From positions 14,462 through 78,461 of the forward strand of contig CAYMKL010000016.1 of NCBI GenBank assembly GCA_964390805.1: DNA of 64,000 nt, read 5' to 3'. Numbering within the stretch: position 1 is the first letter of the stretch; the number at the start of each line of letters is the position of its first letter. The stretch comes from CAYMKL01 sp964390805. GTDB lineage: Bacteria > Chloroflexota > Anaerolineae > VGOG01. The notes under the pieces are model-generated. The model ran no database searches. It saw only the letters and a program-made list of their open reading frames with translations, and was not told where the DNA came from. Of the stretch, positions 58,001-64,000 are shown one piece after another. The position numbers and the translations under genes are program-made.

Positions 58001-60745
58001 AACTACGACATAGACAATTGGTCCTACTCTGGTCCGGCGGCGGTGGCCAACTGCCTGTGGTGGTTCGACTCCAAGATGGAGCCCAACCCGGTGCCCCCAC
58101 CAGCGATCAACGACAACTACGACATGGTCAACTCGTACAACCCCTACGTTTGGGATGACCACGATCCGAGGAATGTGGCCCCGTTCGTTGAAGACCTGGC
58201 CTGGCTGATGGACACCGACGGGCAGCGGACTGGTAATCCCAATCATGGACTTGGGACTTACGTGTCCGACATGTATGATGCCGTCAACCAGTACCTGTCG
58301 GACCGTGGCCTGGATGAGAACTACGAGGTCACACTGATGCCGCAGCCCAGTTTTAAGTGGGTCGAGTACGAGGTAGAGCGGTGCGAGGACGTCATCCTGC
58401 TCCTGGGCTTCTGGACGTGGGATTCTGAGAACCAGCGTTGGGTTCGCACGGGCGGCCACTTCGTCACTATGGCAGGGGTGGATTCGCGCAACAATCTCGT
58501 CTTCTTCAGCAATCCCATTAAGAACAGCGCCGAGGCAGGTTGGCCAGGGCGGGTACTGGATGGCTCGCTGATTACGCACTACCCCATACCTGGTCACTCG
58601 CACGATGTGCACAATGATGCAGGCAATGTCTCCCATGACATGTACTACGCTGTGGAGACGAACAGTCCGGGTGGGACTTGGGGGCCGGCCAACTATGCTG
58701 AGAGTTACGATGCTATTGAAGCTTTCGGTGGCCAGAACTTCCCCCGGGATTTCCCTGAGCGACACAGACCAACGCGAGCCTTGAGCGAGTATGCCCAGGC
58801 GCAGATCCAGACCGAGGTCGAGTATGCCATCGCCATCTCGCCAGTCTGCACCGTGGACGGCACTAAGAAGGGCCCAGAGCAGATGAAGGCCGGGGAAGAT
58901 GCAGCGGTAGTGCTGACCATCACCGGCCATGGTGACTGCCCCGTCCTCGAGAGGCACGCCGACGTGATGCTGGTCATTGACCGCTCCGGCTCAATGGACG
59001 ACGATGGATGGGATCCCCTCATCAGCGATTATCAACCGATAGGCGATGCCAAAGTCGCAGCCAAGGCCTTCGTTGATAGACTGGACTTGCATCCGGGAGC
59101 TGATCAGGTGGGCCTGGTGTCCTATTCCAGCTCAGCCATGCTCAACCATCAGTTGAGCCAATCGGCGGGGACTGTCAGGTCGGCCATCAGTGCCCTCAGC
59201 GCCAGCGGGAACACCAATATCACCGAGGGCATTAATGAGGCCCAGGCAGAGCTGGAGAGCGTCCGCCACGATCCCAATAACAAGCCGGTGATGATCATCC
59301 TGAGCGATGGCAAGCACAACGTGGGCCCCGTCCCTGGGCCGGCGGCAGATGCGGCCAAGGCCAAGGGGACGAGGATCTTCACCATAGGCCTGGGAACGGA
59401 CATAGATGAGGCAGAGCTGAAGGGTTTGGCGTCCTCTCCCGGCGACTACTTCTACGCGCCGACGAGCGACGAATTAGAGCACATCTACGAGCAGATCGCC
59501 GGCACCATCACAGGGATGCCGGCTACCAACGTGATCCTGACCGATACCCTCTCCCCTAACGTGGAACTGGTTCCCGGCTCCTTCTTCGGCTTGCCAGCGC
59601 CTAGCTACGTGGACTGGGTCAATGGCGTCATCATCTGGGAGATCCCGGTGTTGGGGAGGGATGAGACAAAGACCTTTGGCTATCGGGTGCATGTCCCGGA
59701 GGACACTCCAGGAGGCGAGCTATGCTTCAACGAATCAGCGATAGCTACCTACACCAACTCCAACGGCCACGAAGCTACTCTGGTCTACCCGCCAGCCTGT
59801 GTCACGGTCAAGCCTACCCTCCACGACGTCTACTGCAAGGACCATCCCGCAGACGACGGATCTGTGCCCTCCAACCCCAATGGTGAAGCCTGGTGGGAGA
59901 GTCCCGACATCTGGAACAGGCGCCAAGCGGATGGGATAGAGCAGCATGAGAACCCTCAAGCCGGTCAGACTAACTACGTCTACGTGAAGGTGCGCAACCG
60001 AGGCAATGCCCTGATGACGAACGTCAACGTTGACCTGTACTGGGCCAAGGGCGCGGCAGCGATTGCGCCTGGGGACTGGCAATACATCGGTACGCAGAAC
60101 ATCGCCAGCCTGCCGGCGGGACAGGTGCAGACGGTCAACTTCCAGTGGCAGCCGACGATAGGAGGGCACACCTGCTTCTATGCGGAAATCTATGCCAGTC
60201 TGGACCCTGTCACCCATAAGTGGTTGGTGCCTTTCGATAACAACCTGTGCCAGCGGAACCTACAGGTCATCGAGGACGAAGTGGGCTGGTCGGACAACGA
60301 CGTCGTCATCGGCAACCCCCAGGGCAGTTCGACGCACGCTGACGTCACCGTTAACGGGGAAGACATCCCGCCTGGGTCGACAGCCTTTGTGGACTTTGAG
60401 GATGAGGAGGTCTTCGACCAGTGGCAGGATTCTGGCGGTGATCTGGAGGGAGGGGAGGTTGTTCCCGGCACCACGTCTGTGCAGCTCGACGTTAGTACTA
60501 ACGCTTCTGGCCCAGGCTTGTCGGCGGCAATGGGGTCAATAGACGCCGTCATCGGCAGGTTGCCCTTGGGTCCCAATGAGAAAACGGTGATCACCCTCAG
60601 GTTGGAGGTCCCGCCGGGGGGCGAGCCAGAGCTGGAAGTGAGGGAGCAGATAGGCGGGCAGGACGTCGGTGGCAGCACCTACAGACCGCCTGCTCCTCCG
60701 GGCATAGTGTATCTGCCCGTGATCCTGAAGAGCTACACTCCGTAG
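55091..60745 (+). CDS. Giant secreted multidomain protein: jelly-roll, two C39-like domains, VWA, CARDB-like
   Basis: 1884 residues; GGAGG precedes the ATG. Order: signal 1-37; jelly-roll/MAM-like domain about 65-285; beta domains to about 540; Thr/Pro/Arg linker about 548-593; C39-peptidase-like domain 1 (595-895); Thr/Pro linker; domain 2 (944-1250); VWA with MIDAS DRSGSMDDD (about 1289-1465); DUF11-like beta domain (VILTDTLSPNVELVPGSF); CARDB-like domain (VYVKVRNRGNALMTNVNVDLYW); terminal IVYLPVILKSYTP. In the C39-like domains the Cys expected in C-G-P is Gly628 and Ser980; the His (771, 1123) and Asp789/Asn1141 remain, and a second Cys (636, 988) in ANCLWWFDSK is kept. Likely surface-bound; activity uncertain. 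Confidence 0.85.
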   Translation: MKSDRIFAKTWFRIGSISLVLGAVLLTAVLNLPAAAEPPEPPAMPPYSQQADAWRDEPEPAATPSSGVKPGQVFLDTSGIVWNSPIEVASSANGWTTIMTEGFEGTWPSGNWTLGEMGTNDYKWAKRTCRPYSGSYSAWGVGGGVNGSSLQCGSYYPSGANSYMLYGPFDLSSATAAELLFYRWNLTELGPDYLLWGASINGSNFYGTVASGDSGGWQYTSFDLTNVYTLGDLTGQSQVWIGFFFVSDSASNYAEGAYVDDITLRATTGGDCPGASENSYIQGTDNENNQHYGYADGDMYPANDECIYNERDKALCPDLTNPLAPIEFNIVVDSLPSTPTSAALNLYAWDVDEEGDPQNPDGPVERDRVYFNGHFVGTLTGWNQTWSTSHFNVDPSWVNEGNNLVEVLIDEYDGCWCVSIDWGQLVLGGGGGAASIYSAASDRTCYQPGWPVYVQMILRTTLASQEVRIEVNIVDPNNVTRASWTDTRTLTGPSTNNDVIANLTIPSNAPEGDYTIQIFIYDTCSETQNDYHEIPIEVDRTCGETVTVTATATRTPTRTPTRTPTRTPTRTPTRTPTRTPTPTATPTPTTTPYWKPGDWPDYAPNGMPDFDQRQYEWWDPWDHEWSYGGPVSVANCLWWFDSKMEPYPVHPPAINDHYPMVESYSPGQLDDHDPLNVQPFVEHLAWLMDTDGQRSGPDPDKAGTDPWNMYYAVQEYLALKGLNYNYSVTAYEQPPFDWVEYEIERCEDVILLLGFWRWNAERQEWERLGGHYVTSAGVDSHNRLIAFSDPRENRAEEGWPGRVKNGILISHYPIPGHSHDVHNDAGNISHDIYHVVDTNSPGGVWGPADYYVESIETSFGRNYPRNFPERYRPSRDLSEYALATVQTEVEFAIAISPEDIPTPTHTPTPTRTPTRTPTPTRTPTPTSTPTNTPTPTVTPTATPYFKPGDWVDYAPNGMPDFDQRQDNEWYNYDIDNWSYSGPAAVANCLWWFDSKMEPNPVPPPAINDNYDMVNSYNPYVWDDHDPRNVAPFVEDLAWLMDTDGQRTGNPNHGLGTYVSDMYDAVNQYLSDRGLDENYEVTLMPQPSFKWVEYEVERCEDVILLLGFWTWDSENQRWVRTGGHFVTMAGVDSRNNLVFFSNPIKNSAEAGWPGRVLDGSLITHYPIPGHSHDVHNDAGNVSHDMYYAVETNSPGGTWGPANYAESYDAIEAFGGQNFPRDFPERHRPTRALSEYAQAQIQTEVEYAIAISPVCTVDGTKKGPEQMKAGEDAAVVLTITGHGDCPVLERHADVMLVIDRSGSMDDDGWDPLISDYQPIGDAKVAAKAFVDRLDLHPGADQVGLVSYSSSAMLNHQLSQSAGTVRSAISALSASGNTNITEGINEAQAELESVRHDPNNKPVMIILSDGKHNVGPVPGPAADAAKAKGTRIFTIGLGTDIDEAELKGLASSPGDYFYAPTSDELEHIYEQIAGTITGMPATNVILTDTLSPNVELVPGSFFGLPAPSYVDWVNGVIIWEIPVLGRDETKTFGYRVHVPEDTPGGELCFNESAIATYTNSNGHEATLVYPPACVTVKPTLHDVYCKDHPADDGSVPSNPNGEAWWESPDIWNRRQADGIEQHENPQAGQTNYVYVKVRNRGNALMTNVNVDLYWAKGAAAIAPGDWQYIGTQNIASLPAGQVQTVNFQWQPTIGGHTCFYAEIYASLDPVTHKWLVPFDNNLCQRNLQVIEDEVGWSDNDVVIGNPQGSSTHADVTVNGEDIPPGSTAFVDFEDEEVFDQWQDSGGDLEGGEVVPGTTSVQLDVSTNASGPGLSAAMGSIDAVIGRLPLGPNEKTVITLRLEVPPGGEPELEVREQIGGQDVGGSTYRPPAPPGIVYLPVILKSYTP
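58256..58842 (+). repeat. 587-bp segment shared with the 678-residue protein gene (copy 1)
   Basis: Matches 62198-62784 with no differences that I can see (offset 3942). It covers the C-terminal two thirds of C39-like domain 2. Confidence 0.88.
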
Positions 60746-60799
60746 AAGGCCGAAGCGGGGCCAGAGGCAACCTGAAAAGCCCAGTTGATCCAGTTGATG

Positions 60800-62836
60800 A
60801 TGAAAACCCACCGAATCGTTGCTAGGCCCTGGTTCAGGGTTGGGGGAATCTCCCTGGTTTTGGGAGCAGTGCTGCTGACGGCGGTGCTCAATCTGCCAGC
60901 TCTTGCTGAGCCGCCCGAGCCAGCGGCGACGCCCTCATCGGAAGTTAAGCCAGGCTATATGTTCCTGGACACTTCGGGCATAGTTTGGGATAGCCCTATA
61001 CAGATTGCCGCTAGTGCTAACGGTTGGAACAACATCATGACCGAGGACTTCGAAGGAGACTTCCCCGGCGCTGGCTGGCGTGTGGACGAGAATGGAACTG
61101 GCGACTACAAATGGGCCAAGAGTGCCTGTAGATCCTACGGCGGGGACTATAGCGCCTGGGGCGTGGGCGGTGGAGTTGACGGTGGTGGCTTGCAGTGCGG
61201 GGACTACTATCCCAATGATGCCTACTCGTACATGATCTACGGTCCCTTCGATTTGAGCAACGCCACCGATGCCGAGTTGCTTTTCTACCGCTGGAACCTG
61301 ACTGAGTTGGAGCAGGATAGCCTTTTGTGGAGCGCCTCCATTAATGGCCTCGACTTCTATGGCGGTGCCGCAAGCGGGGATTCCGACGGTTGGAAGCATA
61401 CCAGCTTCGACTTGACCAATGTCTACACTCTGGGCGATGTGACGGGTCAACCCCAGGTCTGGATCGGCTTCTTCTTTAGAAGTAGCGCGGCCAACAATCG
61501 CGCCGAAGGGGCCTACGTAGACGACGGCACCCTTCGGGCACTAGTAACTGAGGTCTTGACTCCGACTACGACACCGACACCGACTGACACGCCTACGCAC
61601 ACTCCTACACCCACTATGACTTCTACGCCCACTGAGACCTCGACTCCAACTACGACATCTACACCCACTAGCACGCCTACGAAGACTCCTACGCCTACTG
61701 AGACCTCAACCCCGACCAAGACGCCGACTCTCACCAACACGCCTACGAACACTCCTACGTCCACTATGACTTCTACGCCCACTGAGACCTCGACTCCGAC
61801 CAAGACGCCGACACCCACTAGCACGCCTACGCACACTCTTACTCCTACCGCCACATCCACGCCGACACCATACTGGAAACCAGGAGACTGGGTTGACTAC
61901 GCTCCCAGTGGGATGCCCGATTTCGACCAGAGGCAGGATGCATGGTGGTTCTCCGAGCCGGAAAGCTGGACCTACTGTGGCCCGCTGGCCGCTGCCAACT
62001 GCCTGTGGTGGTTCGATTCCAAGATGGAGCCCAACCCGGTGCCCCCGCCTACTATCAATGACAACTACGGCCTGGTCACATCGTACAACCCCGACGTTTG
62101 GGATGACCACGATCCAAGGAACCTGCCCCCGTTCGTTGAGGACCTGGCCTGGCTGATGGACACCGACGGGCAGCGAACCGGTATCCAGCATTCAGGTACT
62201 TACGTGTCCGACATGTATGATGCCGTCAACCAGTACCTGTCGGACCGTGGCCTGGATGAGAACTACGAGGTCACACTGATGCCGCAGCCCAGTTTTAAGT
62301 GGGTCGAGTACGAGGTAGAGCGGTGCGAGGACGTCATCCTGCTCCTGGGCTTCTGGACGTGGGATTCTGAGAACCAGCGTTGGGTTCGCACGGGCGGCCA
62401 CTTCGTCACTATGGCAGGGGTGGATTCGCGCAACAATCTCGTCTTCTTCAGCAATCCCATTAAGAACAGCGCCGAGGCAGGTTGGCCAGGGCGGGTACTG
62501 GATGGCTCGCTGATTACGCACTACCCCATACCTGGTCACTCGCACGATGTGCACAATGATGCAGGCAATGTCTCCCATGACATGTACTACGCTGTGGAGA
62601 CGAACAGTCCGGGTGGGACTTGGGGGCCGGCCAACTATGCTGAGAGTTACGATGCTATTGAAGCTTTCGGTGGCCAGAACTTCCCCCGGGATTTCCCTGA
62701 GCGACACAGACCAACGCGAGCCTTGAGCGAGTATGCCCAGGCGCAGATCCAGACCGAGGTCGAGTATGCCATCGCCATCTCGCCTGTTGTTCGCATCGTG
62801 TACCTGCCCGTGATATTCAAAGGCTCTGCCCAGTAG
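60800..62836 (+). CDS. Secreted jelly-roll plus C39-like domain protein
   Basis: 678 residues. Same signal peptide family (MKTHRIVARPWFRVGGISLVLGAVLLTAVLNLPALA), jelly-roll domain about 45-250 closely similar to that of the 1884-residue protein, a (T-P-T/S)n linker about 255-355, one C39-like domain (about 357-660) and the tail IVYLPVIFKGSAQ. Here the C-G-P motif is intact (C393 in TYCGPLAAANCLWWFDSK), with H534 (GGHFVT) and N552 (FSNP), so this copy could be an active cysteine peptidase or transglutaminase-like enzyme. ATG 60800 is chosen to align with its relatives; no clear ribosome site. It is 54 bases after the previous gene and probably co-transcribed. Confidence 0.85.
   Translation: MKTHRIVARPWFRVGGISLVLGAVLLTAVLNLPALAEPPEPAATPSSEVKPGYMFLDTSGIVWDSPIQIAASANGWNNIMTEDFEGDFPGAGWRVDENGTGDYKWAKSACRSYGGDYSAWGVGGGVDGGGLQCGDYYPNDAYSYMIYGPFDLSNATDAELLFYRWNLTELEQDSLLWSASINGLDFYGGAASGDSDGWKHTSFDLTNVYTLGDVTGQPQVWIGFFFRSSAANNRAEGAYVDDGTLRALVTEVLTPTTTPTPTDTPTHTPTPTMTSTPTETSTPTTTSTPTSTPTKTPTPTETSTPTKTPTLTNTPTNTPTSTMTSTPTETSTPTKTPTPTSTPTHTLTPTATSTPTPYWKPGDWVDYAPSGMPDFDQRQDAWWFSEPESWTYCGPLAAANCLWWFDSKMEPNPVPPPTINDNYGLVTSYNPDVWDDHDPRNLPPFVEDLAWLMDTDGQRTGIQHSGTYVSDMYDAVNQYLSDRGLDENYEVTLMPQPSFKWVEYEVERCEDVILLLGFWTWDSENQRWVRTGGHFVTMAGVDSRNNLVFFSNPIKNSAEAGWPGRVLDGSLITHYPIPGHSHDVHNDAGNVSHDMYYAVETNSPGGTWGPANYAESYDAIEAFGGQNFPRDFPERHRPTRALSEYAQAQIQTEVEYAIAISPVVRIVYLPVIFKGSAQ
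62198..62784 (+). repeat. 587-bp segment shared with the giant protein gene (copy 2)
   Basis: Same sequence as 58256-58842; the flanking parts of the two domains are clearly diverged, so the boundary is sharp on both sides. Confidence 0.88.
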
Positions 62837-62859
62837 AGGATTGAAGTAGCTGAGAGCCA

Positions 62860-62903
62860 GGGAAAGCCATCGAACTCTCTACAGAGGTAGGTGGCTTTCC
62901 CTT
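62860..62903 (+). terminator. Terminator after the 678-residue protein gene
   Basis: GGGAAAGCCA (62860-62869) pairs with TGGCTTTCCC (62892-62901), then TTTG. The loop of 22 bases is long. Confidence 0.65.
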
Positions 62904-62937
62904 TGTGAATCAGTCAGGTGTCGTCGCAGTGGGGAGA

Positions 62938-63016
62938 ACAACGGATTGGCAGGATTAACGGATCAAGAGGCTTGAGCTGAGGAAGAATCCGCAAATCCTG
63001 CCCATCTGTGTTCCTA
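62938..63016. repeat. Imperfect palindromic spacer repeat
   Basis: ACGGATTGGCAGGATTAACG and AATCCGCAAATCCTGCCCAT are partly complementary and share the AATCCGC core with the heptamer array at 5171-5198. No gene is seen in 62903-63044. Confidence 0.45.
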
Positions 63017-63044
63017 ATTCAACCTGGAGAACCGACACGTAACC

Positions 63045-64000
63045 GTGAAAGCACAAACAGGGAGCAACGCAACTCGGATGACAATAGCTGCGGCGTTCTT
63101 GCTCGTAGTGGTGGGAATCTCTCTTACAAGCATGTCCTCGCCAACTCAGGCCAGCGATCCGCCACCGCCAAGTGCAATCCTCATCGAGGAGGCGTATCAA
63201 AAGGGGAGAATCAACTACGAGACCTCCCTCCTCTACAAGGTGTACTCCATCTTCGACCCCCAGAGGCTGCCCATCGAGTACCAGAGCAGCACACCGGGCA
63301 AGTGCGCCACTTCCATCTTAAGAGAAGTCAAGAGAAACTGGGGCACGCTGAGCCCTCAAGCAAAGGAGAAACTGGCCGCTTATCGCGCCCTTCTGTCCAG
63401 GCCCTCCCTCAGCGGGCCTGAGTTTACTTATGATACGACCCATTTCCAGATTCACTACACCGATTCCGGCAATGATGCAGTTGATCCTACCGATAGTAAC
63501 GGCAACGGAGTTCCTGACTATATTGATATGATGGGGGTGGAGCTGGAAAACGTCTGGGCGGCGGAACTGGATGCCATGGGCTGGTTACAGCCGCCTTCGG
63601 ACCAGACGGTGGACGGGAATCCTGATTACGATGTCTACGTCGAGGACATGCAATACTACGGCTACACCGCAGGCGATGGCGAAGCTGACCAGGGCGTCCA
63701 ATCTGGGGACAACGAGAACTCACCACAGGTCATAGAACTCAACGCCTGGCACTCCTTTCTCAGCCTGGAGAACGATTACCATAATTTCCCCTGCACTCCT
63801 CTCGATTGTATGAGGGTAACAGCAGCTCACGAATTCAACCACTCCATCCAGTTCGGCTATGATGCCTGGGAGGAGGACTGGCTGATGGAGGCCACGGCGA
63901 CCTGGATAGAGGACGAGGTCTACGACTACGTGAACGATAACCTGAGTCGCTCAAACCTATTTTCGTGGGAAGGGCAGAAACAAGCCCATGAGCACACGGG
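63045..64000 (+). CDS. Secreted HExxH metalloprotease (MXAN_6640-like), cut by window end
   Basis: At least 318 codons, open at the right edge. Signal peptide MTIAAAFLLVVVGISLTSMSSPTQA; starting from GTG 63045 gives a Lys/Arg-containing n-region, while ATG 63078 gives none, so GTG is preferred although both ribosome sites are weak. A propeptide-like region follows, then FQIHYTDSGNDAVDPTDSNGNGVPDYIDMMGVELENVW and the zinc motif AAHEFNHSIQFGYDAWEEDWLMEATATWIED (HEFNH plus a downstream E-A-T-A-x-W-x-E-D). This matches the MXAN_6640 group of putative secreted zinc proteases. The protein continues beyond the window. Confidence 0.85.
   Translation, partial: MKAQTGSNATRMTIAAAFLLVVVGISLTSMSSPTQASDPPPPSAILIEEAYQKGRINYETSLLYKVYSIFDPQRLPIEYQSSTPGKCATSILREVKRNWGTLSPQAKEKLAAYRALLSRPSLSGPEFTYDTTHFQIHYTDSGNDAVDPTDSNGNGVPDYIDMMGVELENVWAAELDAMGWLQPPSDQTVDGNPDYDVYVEDMQYYGYTAGDGEADQGVQSGDNENSPQVIELNAWHSFLSLENDYHNFPCTPLDCMRVTAAHEFNHSIQFGYDAWEEDWLMEATATWIEDEVYDYVNDNLSRSNLFSWEGQKQAHEHT

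Noticed and set aside
57413..58957. Long open frame (514 codons) on the minus strand opposite the giant secreted protein
   Set aside because: It mirrors the repeated C39-like coding sequence, has no ribosome site or recognisable domain, and recurs opposite 62192-62707 because the plus strand is duplicated.

Overview
The window looks like part of a Chloroflexota (Anaerolineae-like) chromosome, probably from a metagenome assembly. The grounds are indirect. Secreted proteins carry long Thr/Pro linkers and end in a short YLPVILK-type tail. Sugar-binding lipoproteins have Val/Glu/Lys repeats. A DUF2723 membrane protein is present, and many small palindromic or heptameric repeats sit inside genes. 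There are no rRNA or tRNA genes and no CRISPR array. One run of 100 Ns (18745-18844) marks a scaffold join inside a Thr/Pro repeat.

Region 1 (1-13 kb, almost all minus strand) starts with the N-terminus of a membrane protein and a small Ig-like protein. A tightly packed run follows, read from 13.0 kb down to 1.0 kb: tryptophanase/tyrosine phenol-lyase, adenosine deaminase, an ATP-cone/uridine-kinase fusion, a HAD phosphatase, a deoxyhypusine-synthase-like protein, a PfkB kinase, an NAD-dependent epimerase, a GT4 glycosyltransferase and a DUF2723 membrane protein. It suggests sugar-nucleotide or cell-surface glycan synthesis plus salvage.

Region 2 (13.2-23 kb) has a truncated SpoIIE phosphatase, a cold-shock gene with its own promoter and long leader, and a sugar locus (ROK kinase, SIS isomerase, two ABC permeases, a LysM-tagged binding protein). 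It also holds a GDSL esterase lipoprotein, a DUF6883/DUF4926 pair and a sulfatase-modifying-factor-like lipoprotein.

Region 3 (23-50 kb, all minus) is a long catabolic cluster. It combines corrinoid-dependent demethylation parts (MttB-family methyltransferase without pyrrolysine, corrinoid protein, methyl-THF methyltransferase, MetF, homocysteine methyltransferase, UroD/MtaA-like protein) with sugar-acid and sugar genes (DUF1537 kinase, SDR, Gfo/Idh, TIM-barrel isomerase, beta-mannosidase, ABC sugar importer) and a 2-oxoacid dehydrogenase E1/E2. A FadR-type regulator has a predicted operator on its own promoter. I infer that the cluster takes up a methylated or glycosylated compound, strips its methyl groups to tetrahydrofolate or homocysteine, and feeds the rest into central metabolism.

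Region 4 (50-64 kb, plus strand) encodes exported proteins: a VIT/VWA protein; a protein made of two near-identical 205-residue repeats; a 1884-residue protein and a 678-residue relative that share an unusual C39-peptidase-like domain; and the start of an HExxH metalloprotease. Duplicated promoters, a nearly perfect 615-bp tandem repeat and a 587-bp stretch shared by two genes show recent recombination.

The strongest unexplained signals are the C39-like domain family with changing catalytic cysteines, the demethylation cluster, and the several families of small repeats inserted in frame in conserved genes, one of which shows apparent empty and filled sites.
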